A stretch of 64,000 bases of DNA from Azospirillum ramasamyi (GTDB taxonomy: Bacteria > Pseudomonadota > Alphaproteobacteria > Azospirillales > Azospirillaceae). Numbering within the stretch: the first letter of the stretch is position 1; each line of letters starts with the position of its first letter. Positions 38,619-45,876 of the stretch are shown here, piece after piece. The position numbers and the translations under genes are program-made. Where the stretch lies: positions 313,501-377,500 of the forward strand of contig NZ_CP029831.1 of NCBI RefSeq assembly GCF_003233655.1, in the 5' to 3' direction. The notes below the pieces were generated by a model that had not been told where the DNA came from, ran no database searches, and saw nothing but the letters and a program-made list of their open reading frames with translations.

Positions 38619-39380
38619 TCAGACGATGGCCTCGACCGCCACGCCGGCCTGTTCAAGCGCCCGGCGGACGGCGGCGGCCATGGCGACGGCGGTGGGGGTG
38701 TCGCCGTGGACGCAGATGGTGTCGGCGACGATGGGCAGGCGCGTGCCGTGTCGGCTTTCGACGGCTCCTTCGAGCACCATCCGAACCACCCGCGCGGCGG
38801 CCAGATCCGGGTCGTGGATCACCGATCCCGCGACTGTGCGCGGCGTCAGGGTGCCGTCATCCTCATAGGTGCGGTCGGCGAAGGCCTCTCGGGCGACGCG
38901 CAGGCCGGCGTCCTGGCCGGCGCGGTCCATGGCGCTCAGCGGCGGGACGACGAACAGCAGGGCGGGGTCAACCGCCTTGACGGCGCGGGCGATGGCGGCG
39001 GCCAGATCCGGCTCCACCGCCGCCGTGTTGTAGAGGGCGCCGTGCGGCTTGACATGGGTCACACGCCGGCCCGACAGGGCGGCGCAGGCCTGGAGCGCGC
39101 CGACCTGATAAGCGACCAATCGCTCCACCTCCGTGGCGGTGATGCCGCGGATGACCCGGCGGCCGAAGCCGGACCGGTCCTCGAAGCCGGGATGGGCGCC
39201 GATGCGCACGCCCTTCTCCCCGGCCAGGCGGGCGGTGTCGGCCATGATGGTGGGATCGCCGGCATGGAAGCCGCAGGCGATGTTGGCGGAGGTCACGATG
39301 TCGAGCATCGCGCGGTCATCGCCCATGGTCCAGGCGCCGTAGCCCTCGCCCATGTCGCAGTTCAGATCGATGCTCGGCAT
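38619..39380 (-). CDS. pxpA: 5-oxoprolinase subunit PxpA (LamB/YcsF family)
   Basis: The 253-residue protein begins IDLNCDMGEGYGAW, the hallmark of the LamB/YcsF family, followed by ANIACGFHAGDPTIM, IGAHPGFEDRSGFGRR, VKPHGALYNTA and EAFADRTYEDDGTL. PxpA works with PxpB and PxpC to hydrolyse 5-oxoproline to glutamate with ATP. No pxpB or pxpC is in the window, so the partners must be elsewhere. It lies next to the partition genes but has no obvious link to them. Confidence 0.92.
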   Translation of the reverse strand: MPSIDLNCDMGEGYGAWTMGDDRAMLDIVTSANIACGFHAGDPTIMADTARLAGEKGVRIGAHPGFEDRSGFGRRVIRGITATEVERLVAYQVGALQACAALSGRRVTHVKPHGALYNTAAVEPDLAAAIARAVKAVDPALLFVVPPLSAMDRAGQDAGLRVAREAFADRTYEDDGTLTPRTVAGSVIHDPDLAAARVVRMVLEGAVESRHGTRLPIVADTICVHGDTPTAVAMAAAVRRALEQAGVAVEAIV

Positions 39381-39472
39381 GGCGTCTCCCGCAAGTCGGC
39401 TGTTCAGGACGGAGATGCGGGGAGGATACAGCGTTCCGGACCGGCAGGGCAGAGGGAGCAGGAGGCGACCCG

Positions 39473-40042
39473 TCAGTCCTGGTCGTCCAGCGACGCCAAT
39501 TCGGCCTCCACCGCGATCAGCCGCTCGCGCAGCCGCTGGCGTTCGGCCTCCAGCGCCTCGCGCCGGCTGATGTGATCGATGGACTTGTTCCGCAGGTCGC
39601 GTTTGAAGCGGACGATCTCAGGCCGGGTGACGTCGGGACGGATCAGGTTGCGCTGGTCCGCCAGCCGGAGCTGTTCGCTGGTCAGGGTGGCGAGCTGGTA
39701 GACGGTGGCGTAGCTGGGCGGCAGCTTAGAGCCGGGGAGGCGTCCGCTGTCCACCGCCTCCGCCACCATGCGCAGCTGGTAGGCGACCTGATAGCCGAAG
39801 GGCAGCTCATTCTCGACCATCGCCTGGAACTCGCCATGGGGCAGGCGCAGGCGGGCCTGGACGAGATAGCGGCCGATCAGCAGGAACTTCTCCTGGGCGC
39901 TGCGCCACAGGGTCGAGATCTCCTGCACGAACTCCTCACGGCGGACGAGGTCGACGGTCGCCTCCGCCATGCGCTCGATCCGCTCGTCCACCGCGATGTG
40001 GCGGCGGGCCTGGGCCTTGGATACCTGCTTGAACCCGCTCAT
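39473..40042 (-). CDS. ParA partner protein, DUF3102-like, putative centromere-binding factor
   Basis: The 189-residue protein starts at 40042, overlapping the parA stop by ATGA, the position usually held by parB. It is not a canonical ParB: no ParB box is visible. The central part (EKFLLIGRYLVQARLRLPHG then EFQAMVENELPFGYQVAYQLR) resembles the DUF3102 pattern and may be a helix-turn-helix region. The C-terminus (about 150-189) is a charged coiled coil (REALEAERQRLRERLIAVEA). By position it probably binds the replicon centromere or regulates ParA; this is inference. Confidence 0.65.
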   Translation of the reverse strand: MSGFKQVSKAQARRHIAVDERIERMAEATVDLVRREEFVQEISTLWRSAQEKFLLIGRYLVQARLRLPHGEFQAMVENELPFGYQVAYQLRMVAEAVDSGRLPGSKLPPSYATVYQLATLTSEQLRLADQRNLIRPDVTRPEIVRFKRDLRNKSIDHISRREALEAERQRLRERLIAVEAELASLDDQD

Positions 40043-40701
40043 TGCGCCAACTCCAGTTCGTGACGGACGAAGGCCCAGACGCCGGCGACATGCTCGGCCC
40101 CCTTGCCGCCCTTCAACTCCAGGAGGCCGAGGCCACGGCTGGCGGTGAATTGGATGTCCTCGTAATCCGGCACCTCGACCGGACAGATCCGGCCGTCGCC
40201 CAGCAGCTTGCGCTGAGCCTCGGTGAAGCCTCGGGTGCGCGGCTTGACGCGGTTCATCACGAAGGCGGCGTTCTTGCCGTAACGGCGGACGAAGCGCATC
40301 CAGGGCCGGACGGAGTCGAGGTCGTCGTCGCTCTGGCCGGTCGGCACCACGATCAGGTCGGAGGACAGGGCAAGCAGCTTGAACTCCTCCGGGTGGTCCT
40401 CGATCGACGGAGGGGTGTCGATCACCAGCAGGTCGTAGCCTTCGATGCCATCCAGGGCGGCGCGGATGTCGGCCGGCGTCATGCCCGCTTCGAAGTGGGT
40501 TATGGAGGTCATGCCGTCCGGGCGCTTGGCGAACCATTTGGTCAGGCTGCGCTGGGGGTCGAGATCGAGCGTCGCGACCGTGCAGCCGTCGAGCGCCGCC
40601 GCCACCGCGATGTTGCGGCTGAGCGTCGTCTTGCCGATCCCGCCCTTCGGGCCATTGACCAGCAAGCGCTTCACCGGTCCGTGTCCCGTGTCGTTGGTCA
40701 T
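40039..40701 (-). CDS. parA: ParA family partition ATPase
   Basis: This is a 220-residue Walker-type ATPase of the small ParA group without an N-terminal DNA-binding extension. The deviant Walker A motif is NGPKGGIGKTTLSRN (near 16-30). The switch region is VATLDLDPQRSLTKWF and the Walker B segment is YDLLVIDTPPS. ParA moves plasmids or chromids apart using a nucleoid gradient together with a DNA-binding partner. A perfect palindrome lies 64 bases upstream of its start. It is followed directly by the DUF3102-like gene. Confidence 0.92.
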   Translation of the reverse strand: MTNDTGHGPVKRLLVNGPKGGIGKTTLSRNIAVAAALDGCTVATLDLDPQRSLTKWFAKRPDGMTSITHFEAGMTPADIRAALDGIEGYDLLVIDTPPSIEDHPEEFKLLALSSDLIVVPTGQSDDDLDSVRPWMRFVRRYGKNAAFVMNRVKPRTRGFTEAQRKLLGDGRICPVEVPDYEDIQFTASRGLGLLELKGGKGAEHVAGVWAFVRHELELAQ

Positions 40702-40764
40702 CTCATGTCCCTTTTCGCCATCGGCTGTGAACCCCTTTTACCAAAGCGCGGCTGTGGCGCAAAT

Positions 40765-40780
40765 CTAAGACATGTCTTAG
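40765..40780. promoter_or_regulatory. Perfect 16-bp palindrome upstream of parA
   Basis: CTAAGACATGTCTTAG is a perfect self-complementary sequence in the 148-base gap before parA. It could be an operator for the par operon or a centromere-like site. It does not match the canonical parS palindrome. I saw only this copy in the window by eye. Confidence 0.6.
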
Positions 40781-40849
40781 GTCCGCTCCGCCGGTTCAGG
40801 GTGTCGCAACTGCCACAGACGGGCAGCAGATAAGACTGAACTTCGGTTA

Positions 40850-41497
40850 TCATCGCATGCGGCGGATGGCCGAGGCCAGCACGGGACGCACCGCCGCGTT
40901 CTCCGCACAGCCGTCGGTTTCGGCGCTTCGCTCGCCGGCCAAGGCGATGACGCGCAGACGCTCGGCCAAGGCGCGTTCGGCGGCGCAGGCCTCCTCGCAC
41001 AGGGCGCGGATTTCGGCGATGCTGGGCCGCCATTTTCGGGTGCGGCGCCAGACCCTGGCGGCCTGATCAATCGCCCAGGCCGGGAACTCCCCCAGATCGT
41101 CCGCCCAGTCCATCGCGAGCAATTGCTCCACCTCCGGCGTCGTCGCCTTCGCCGGGAAATGGCTCAGCAATGCCAGCACCCGGCCCAGCAGGTGATTGGC
41201 CGGCGCGGGCGCCAGGATGCCGTCGTCGATCTCCGCAAGGGCGCGGCGGGCCAGAGCGGCATGACGCGGCGTGACCCCGGCCGGCGGCGTCCAGTCCTCC
41301 ACCACGTCGGAGAAGCCGTTTTCGGTGAAGCGGCTGTGGCGTCCGGTCTGCCCGCGGTCGAGCAGCTGCCGCAACGGGTCGGGCAGAGCCTCGCGCAGCA
41401 TCCGGCTGCGCAGAGCCGGCGCCATGGCCGGGTCGAAGGGCAGCGGAAAGCTCGGCTGCGATGCCGGCGAGGCCGGGAACGGGTGGAGGTTGCTCAT
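40850..41497 (-). CDS. Hypothetical protein of the replication block
   Basis: The 215-residue protein overlaps the upstream helix-turn-helix gene by ATGA. No enzyme motif is recognised. The middle (LLGRVLALLSHFPAKATTPE) and WAIDQAARVWRRTRKWRPSI followed by AEIRALCEEACAAERALAER look like a helical scaffold as seen in phage/plasmid helicase-loader-type or replication accessory proteins. Function is unknown; its place between a DNA-binding gene and parA suggests a replicon maintenance role. Confidence 0.6.
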   Translation of the reverse strand: MSNLHPFPASPASQPSFPLPFDPAMAPALRSRMLREALPDPLRQLLDRGQTGRHSRFTENGFSDVVEDWTPPAGVTPRHAALARRALAEIDDGILAPAPANHLLGRVLALLSHFPAKATTPEVEQLLAMDWADDLGEFPAWAIDQAARVWRRTRKWRPSIAEIRALCEEACAAERALAERLRVIALAGERSAETDGCAENAAVRPVLASAIRRMR

Positions 41498-42387
41498 GCG
41501 CCGACTCCCCAGGGGTTGGCGGTACCGGCGGCGGCACCGGGTTGGCCGTTCAGCCGGGCGGCGACGCTGGCCCAGGCCGACAGGCGTTGTTCGGCGTCCG
41601 CCGCCGGACGGTTGGCGGACCGCTTCGCGTCCGGACGGGCGTCGGCTTTGCGGTTTGCCCGGTTTGCCGGATTGCCGGTGGCTTCCGCGGGCTGTTGCGC
41701 CATACGGGTCATGTCCTGCAGCAGCCAGGAACGCCAGGCGGCGGCGACGTCACGGTAGCGGTAGCCATGGGCGCGGCATTGCTGGACGAAGCGTTCGGCA
41801 TGACGGTCGAGATCGACGGCGGGGAAGCGGCTCGCGGCCCATTGGCGATCGGTGGCGGATGGGGTCCAGTCCTGGTCTACTGGTTCGGCGGTCGGTTTGG
41901 GGGCCGGCTTGGCGACGGACCGCGCATGGGCCGGTTCCTGGCCGGCGACCCGTGGCCTGCCCGCCCGCCTATGGAGCGTGTCCGGATTCTGTTCAGGTTC
42001 AAGCTGTTCATGACTCGCCGCTGGACAGGGGGAGTCCATTGCCGAGTCAGCGGGGCTGTCCACCCTTGCACCCTGCCCGGCATCGTCCGTGACGGTCAGG
42101 GCCAGCCGGTAGCGGCAGCTGAGACGGCCGCCGCTGGCCGACCGGCGGTGTTCGATGGTCACCAGCCCGAGCGCTTCCAGCCGGCCCAGGATCCGGTTCA
42201 CCGTCGGGCGGCTGCGTTTCAGCTTTCCCGCCAGCGTCGCCTGCGAGGGCCAGCACACGCCCATGTCGTCGGCATAGGTGCTGAGGGCGGCCAGCACGGC
42301 GAGGCCGTCGGCGTCGAGTTCGGGGTGATCCAGCCACCAGGCCGGAATCCGGCCCCAGCGGTTGGGGTTTGCGCTATGGTCGGTCAT
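41494..42387 (-). CDS. Helix-turn-helix replication-associated protein
   Basis: The 297-residue protein starts at 42387 (MTDHSANPNRWGRIPAWWL). Residues 15-90 form a winged helix-turn-helix: LAVLAALSTYADDMGVCWPS and QATLAGKLKRSRPTVNRILG then RLEALGLVTIEHRR, resembling the HTH_36 type of phage and plasmid replication proteins. A Pro/Ala-rich linker follows, then a second helical part (about 190-245). The frame is open upstream to 42726, but that stretch overlaps the iterons and is biased by the repeats. Tandem 11-bp repeats lie 44-66 bases upstream. It may regulate replication or act as a helper initiator. Confidence 0.7.
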   Translation of the reverse strand: MTDHSANPNRWGRIPAWWLDHPELDADGLAVLAALSTYADDMGVCWPSQATLAGKLKRSRPTVNRILGRLEALGLVTIEHRRSASGGRLSCRYRLALTVTDDAGQGARVDSPADSAMDSPCPAASHEQLEPEQNPDTLHRRAGRPRVAGQEPAHARSVAKPAPKPTAEPVDQDWTPSATDRQWAASRFPAVDLDRHAERFVQQCRAHGYRYRDVAAAWRSWLLQDMTRMAQQPAEATGNPANRANRKADARPDAKRSANRPAADAEQRLSAWASVAARLNGQPGAAAGTANPWGVGA

Positions 42388-42430
42388 CTGCGGCGATACT
42401 CCTCCGTGCCATCGGCCCGGCCGGCCCGAT

Positions 42431-42453
42431 TGGTTGGACAGCTGGTTGGACAG
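42431..42453. repeat. Tandem 11-bp repeat upstream of the HTH gene
   Basis: TGGTTGGACAG occurs at 42431-42441 and again at 42443-42453, a 12-bp period that places both copies on nearly the same DNA face. The site lies 44-66 bases before the HTH gene start and could be its operator. Confidence 0.55.
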
Positions 42454-42537
42454 GCGGCGGTGGCGAGTGGATGGGGTGATTTGGCAAGGAGGATTCGAAG
42501 CGGTCCGCGGCAGAGTCGAATCGCGGGCTCGCACTCC

Positions 42538-42680
42538 ATAGAGCAGCAGCCCGCGGATGGTCAGGAATAGCCCGCGACCTTGAAGCATCAGCCCGCGACC
42601 ATGGAGCCACAGCCCGCGATGTCCCGCCGAATCGGGATCCTGGAGCTTCAGGTCGCGGGTATGGAGCCCTTGCCCGCGAT
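42538..42680 (+). repeat. Left iteron array (forward copies)
   Basis: Copies of a 20-bp motif near ATGGAGCAACAGCCCGCGAT begin at 42538, 42559, 42580 and 42601, exactly 21 bp apart, and again at 42640 and 42661 (21 bp apart; 42640 is the most degenerate). Further single copies start at 42718 and 42811. One inverted copy at 42520-42539 overlaps the first forward copy by 2 bases. Two helical turns of spacing fits cooperative binding by the Rep protein. Confidence 0.85.
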
Positions 42681-42937
42681 TGCCGGACCGCTTCCTGTCT
42701 GTCTTTCCGGGCGTTTCCTGGAGCAACAGCCCGCGATTCCCCGCCGGCCGGGATGGCCGGGAGCAATCCGGCCGGTTCGCGGACGGTGCCGGGGGTGGTG
42801 TTCCCCGGTCATGGAGCAGTAGCCCGCGTTTCCCCCTGCCATGCCCCGGGGCGAATCTTCCTGATTCCGCCCGATTCTCCCCGATTCTTCAGGGAGCCGC
42901 GGTTCCGCGACCCGGGAAGCCGGGGGCAAGGGCGGCA

Positions 42938-43020
42938 ATCGCGGGCTATCGCTCCATGATCGCGGGGCGTTGCTCCATCATCGCGGGCTGTCGCACCATA
43001 TGCGCGGGCTATCGCTCCAC
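42938..43020 (-). repeat. Right iteron array (inverted copies)
   Basis: Four inverted copies begin at 42938, 42959, 42980 and 43001, again at an exact 21-bp period, of the type ATCGCGGGCTATCGCTCCAT. They end 82 bases before the rep start and probably also serve in autoregulation of rep. Orientation is opposite to the left array. Confidence 0.87.
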
Positions 43021-43102
43021 CCCGGAGGCGTTAATTTCCTTCGGTTCTGTTGCGCCCGGGGGCTCCGCGCGCCATGGTTACTCCCGACCTTCGGAGATGT
43101 TC

Positions 43103-44335
43103 ATGAGCAAGATGGCCCCGACCAGCGCCGCCCAACTCATCCTGTTCGAGCTGGAAGACCGTTCACAATCGCACCTGATCGCGCTCTACGATCTGGCGCC
43201 GCGGTTCGTGTTCGTCTCCCGCGACAACGACAAGGAGAAGGTGGCGAAGGAGAAGGGCGAACTGGTCACCAAGGACAGCTTCATCAAGTCGGTGCGGCGC
43301 GAGTTCGCGTTTCGCGGCCGCAACTACCGCCTGACCGTCCAGCCCGCCCGTATCGACCGGCTGAGCAGCGCGAAGAAGGACGACCGCGCCCCCGGCAGCG
43401 GCCCGGATCTGGTGGAAGTCGAGATCTTCCCGTCGGAGCGCGAACAGGTGGTGGAGCAGGTGGTGCGCCGCCTCGCCATGGACCGCTCGCGCCTGTCGCT
43501 GACCGGCGAGAACCGCGACAAGGTGCAGATGCGCTTCAGCCTGTACGAGATCCAGCGGGAACTGCGGGCGGTCAACCACACGCTGTCGATCCAGGACATC
43601 CGCGAATCCCTGACCATCCTGGCGCGGTCGCGCATCATCATCTCCACCGGCGGCAGCGCGGAACCGGGAAAGAAGAGCCGCGGACAGAACCTGCTGGAAT
43701 CCACCGCCTTCCCGGTGCTGGCCATCCGCTCCCGTCCCGATCTGGTCGATGAGGACGGCGGTGTCGAGGAGACCTATCTGGAGTTCAACCCGCTGGTCTC
43801 CGCCGCCATCCGCGACCTGGAGTTCAAGCCGGTCTCCTACGCCTGGCTGATGAAACTGAAGTCGCCGGTGTCGCGCTGGCTCTACAATCGCCTGTCCATC
43901 GAATACGACACCGCCGACGACGATGCGAAGCCGGTGTCGATCAGCGCCGACGAGATCATCAAGAACAGCGGCATGAACGAGTGGTCGCGCCGCCGCGATA
44001 CGCTGCGCGTGGTGACGGCCGCGGTCGACGCGCTGGTGGACGAGGGCATCCTCGACATCGCCGACAAGGAATACACCAAGGTCGGCAAGCGCATCGACGC
44101 CATCGACTATGTGCTGACGCCGTCGCAGAAGTTCCTGGATCAGGTCCGCCGCGGCCGCCGGGTGCAGACCACCAACATCGACCTGCTGAAGCAGATCGTC
44201 GGCAACGCCATGCGCCCGGACGGCTTCGTGCCGCTGAAGACCGGGGAGGCGGTGGAGGTGCGCAACAAGCGCGCCAAGCGGCTGGCCGACCAGCCGAAGG
44301 CCGAACAGGGCTCTCTGCCGCTGCCGAAGAAATAG
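43103..44335 (+). CDS. Iteron-binding replication initiator protein (RepA-like)
   Basis: The start at 43103 is chosen because GGAG lies 6 bases upstream; the ATG at 43097 is too close to it. The 410-residue protein resembles plasmid Rep proteins of alphaproteobacteria. It has two winged-helix-like parts: about 120-240 (MRFSLYEIQRELRAVNHTLS and QDIRESLTILARSRIII) and about 250-350 (PVSYAWLMKLKSPVSRWLYN then VVTAAVDALVDEGILDIADK). It should bind the adjacent iterons and open the origin. The frame runs back to 42680 across the iterons, which is not real coding. The C-terminal tail after about 370 is charged. Confidence 0.85.
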   Translation: MSKMAPTSAAQLILFELEDRSQSHLIALYDLAPRFVFVSRDNDKEKVAKEKGELVTKDSFIKSVRREFAFRGRNYRLTVQPARIDRLSSAKKDDRAPGSGPDLVEVEIFPSEREQVVEQVVRRLAMDRSRLSLTGENRDKVQMRFSLYEIQRELRAVNHTLSIQDIRESLTILARSRIIISTGGSAEPGKKSRGQNLLESTAFPVLAIRSRPDLVDEDGGVEETYLEFNPLVSAAIRDLEFKPVSYAWLMKLKSPVSRWLYNRLSIEYDTADDDAKPVSISADEIIKNSGMNEWSRRRDTLRVVTAAVDALVDEGILDIADKEYTKVGKRIDAIDYVLTPSQKFLDQVRRGRRVQTTNIDLLKQIVGNAMRPDGFVPLKTGEAVEVRNKRAKRLADQPKAEQGSLPLPKK

Positions 44336-44339
44336 CGGG

Positions 44340-44963
44340 TCAGCGCGGCAGGATCCGCCGCGCCAGCAACGTGATGGCGGTGCCGAGCAAGGCGCCCGCC
44401 ATCACGTCGGACGCCCAATGGCGGTGCTTCACCACCCGCCCGCCGGCGAGCACCGCCGCGGTTCCGTAGATCATTGCGCTCTGTGCCGGCGACCGGCTGA
44501 CCGAGGCCAGGGCGGTCGCCGCGGCGAAGGCGCTCGCGGCATGGCCGGACGGCAGCGACCGTGCGCTGATGCGCCAGCCCGGCTTGCGGCGCGGTTCGCA
44601 TTCGTCGGGGCGGCGGCGCTTCACATAGCGCTTGATCGAGCGGCTCGCGGCCGCCGTCATCACCAGCCCGGCCACTCCCACACTGCCGGCCCGGCGCAGA
44701 TCCCGCTGTCCGGCCAGCAGACCGACGATGCCGGCGATGGCGAAGCCGGGGATCAGCACGTGACGTTTTATGGCGTAATGGCCCGCGGCGGCCAATGCCT
44801 GGCTGACCGGGCCGGGATCGCAGGTGACGATGTCGTGGACCTGCGCATCCAGCGTATCGACGGCGGTCAGGGCGGGCTGGAAGGCCGCGGGCGCCGGGCG
44901 CCCGCCATAACCGATGCCGCCGCCCGGATTCTCGATGCCGCTCTGTTCGGTGATGTCGTTCAA
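44340..44963 (-). CDS. PAP2 superfamily phosphatase, membrane-bound
   Basis: This 207-residue integral membrane protein contains the three PAP2 phosphatase motifs: KRYVKRRRPDECEP (motif 1), SLPSGHAASAFAAA (motif 2) and KHRHWASDVMAGALLG (motif 3, catalytic His). Such enzymes dephosphorylate lipid phosphates, for example undecaprenyl pyrophosphate or phosphatidate. Converges on rep with only a 4-base gap. The first 30 residues are Gly/Pro-rich and cytoplasmic. Confidence 0.9.
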   Translation of the reverse strand: MNDITEQSGIENPGGGIGYGGRPAPAAFQPALTAVDTLDAQVHDIVTCDPGPVSQALAAAGHYAIKRHVLIPGFAIAGIVGLLAGQRDLRRAGSVGVAGLVMTAAASRSIKRYVKRRRPDECEPRRKPGWRISARSLPSGHAASAFAAATALASVSRSPAQSAMIYGTAAVLAGGRVVKHRHWASDVMAGALLGTAITLLARRILPR

Positions 44964-45013
44964 CGCCGGTCCCCTGCATGCCGCGCCCGCAAAACGGAGG
45001 CCGCAGGGGAACG

Positions 45014-45053
45014 CGGCGGAAGAGGGGCGGTTCCTCGCCCCGTTCTTCCGCCG
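45014..45053 (-). terminator. Strong hairpin after hutG
   Basis: Arms CGGCGGAAGA (45014-45023) and TCTTCCGCCG (45044-45053) plus inner arms GGGGCG (45024-45029) and CGCCCC (45036-45041) form a 16-bp stem with a 2-base bulge and 6-base loop. No long T-run follows, so it may be a processing or mRNA-stability hairpin rather than an intrinsic terminator. Confidence 0.5.
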
Positions 45054-45060
45054 TAGCGGG

Positions 45061-45876
45061 TCAGCCCTGCGCCGGCCGCCAGCTTGCGAAGGCGTCGAGC
45101 AGCGCCCTCAGCACCCGCTGGAGCTTTTCCGCCCGGTCGGGACGATAGGCGAAGGGCGGCGCCTCCTCGTCCATGTAGCGGTCCTGCGCCAGCTCCATCT
45201 GAATGGCGTGGACGTTTTCGGCCGGCTGCCCATAGGCGCGGGTGATGTGGCCGCCGACGAAGCGTCCGTTGGTGACGCAGGTCATCCCCTCCGCCGCCGC
45301 GGCGCTTTCCATCGCCGCGACGACGCGGGCGGCCAGCCGCGGATCGGCACTGATGCCGCGGGCCGTCCCCAGGTTCAGGTCGGGCAGGCGCCCGTCGAAC
45401 AGGCGCGGCACCTGGCTGCGGATCGAATGGGCGTCATAGAGCAGGGCGAAGCCGTGGCGCGCCTTGACCCGCGCCAGCTCCGCCGCCAGCGCATCGTGGT
45501 AGGGACGCCAATAGCCCTCCACCCGCTGCGCCACCTCCGCCGCGTCGGGCGCCTGTCCGTCGCGGTAGAGCGGCGTGCCGTCGAACAGGGTTTCCGGGCA
45601 CAGGCCGGTGGTCGCCTGTCCGGGATACAGGCTCTCGCCGGTCGATGAGCGGTTGAGATCGACCACGTAACGGGAGTAGCGGGCGCTGAGCAGCGTCGCG
45701 CCCAGGCCGGTCGCGAAGCCGTACAGGCGCGGGATGTGCCAGTCGGTGTCGCGCAGGGTCAGCGCCTCGTCCGTCAGGCGGTCGGCCAGACCGGGAGAAA
45801 GCTCGGTCCCGCAATGGGGCATGCTGATGACCAGCGGCCCGTCGCCTTGAACCAGATCGAAGATGGTGTCGGTCAT
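45061..45876 (-). CDS. hutG: N-formylglutamate deformylase
   Basis: This is the last step of the five-enzyme histidine pathway: N-formylglutamate to glutamate and formate. The 271-residue sequence shows the FGase family pattern: VISMPHCGTELSPGLADRLT, DTDWHIPRLYGFA, SRYVVDLNRSSTGESLYPGQ and LLYDAHSIRSQVPRLFDGRL. It is immediately downstream of hutH: the TAA stop and ATG share one base (TAATG at 45876). Its presence with hutF means histidine is degraded by the formylglutamate route rather than by direct formimidoylglutamase. Confidence 0.95.
   Translation of the reverse strand: MTDTIFDLVQGDGPLVISMPHCGTELSPGLADRLTDEALTLRDTDWHIPRLYGFATGLGATLLSARYSRYVVDLNRSSTGESLYPGQATTGLCPETLFDGTPLYRDGQAPDAAEVAQRVEGYWRPYHDALAAELARVKARHGFALLYDAHSIRSQVPRLFDGRLPDLNLGTARGISADPRLAARVVAAMESAAAAEGMTCVTNGRFVGGHITRAYGQPAENVHAIQMELAQDRYMDEEAPPFAYRPDRAEKLQRVLRALLDAFASWRPAQG

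Larger units (their letters stand above)
42388..43102. other. Replication origin region with opposed iteron arrays
   Basis: The 715-base gap between the HTH gene and rep contains two oppositely oriented arrays of a 20-bp repeat at a 21-bp period, a tandem repeat near the HTH gene and a 10-bp-period GATTC triplet at 42863-42887. This is the layout of an iteron-type origin next to its initiator gene. No DnaA box matching TTATCCACA was found by eye. Origin activity is inferred. Confidence 0.8.

Noticed and set aside
40702..40849. Canonical parS site
   Set aside because: The palindrome there does not match the conserved parS sequence TGTTTCACGTGAAACA.
42388..42726. Upstream extension of the HTH gene to 42726
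   Set aside because: It also reads through iterons on the other strand, giving repeats such as HGRGLMLQGRGLF; the plausible protein begins at 42387.
42520..43020. Regularly spaced repeats resembling a CRISPR array
   Set aside because: The 20-bp units are nearly adjacent (21-bp period), have no spacers of constant length, change orientation and sit beside rep; they are iterons.
42680..43102. N-terminal extension of Rep (frame open back to 42680)
   Set aside because: The extension translates the iterons and gives a repetitive Ser/Arg/Gly peptide; a good ribosome site precedes 43103.
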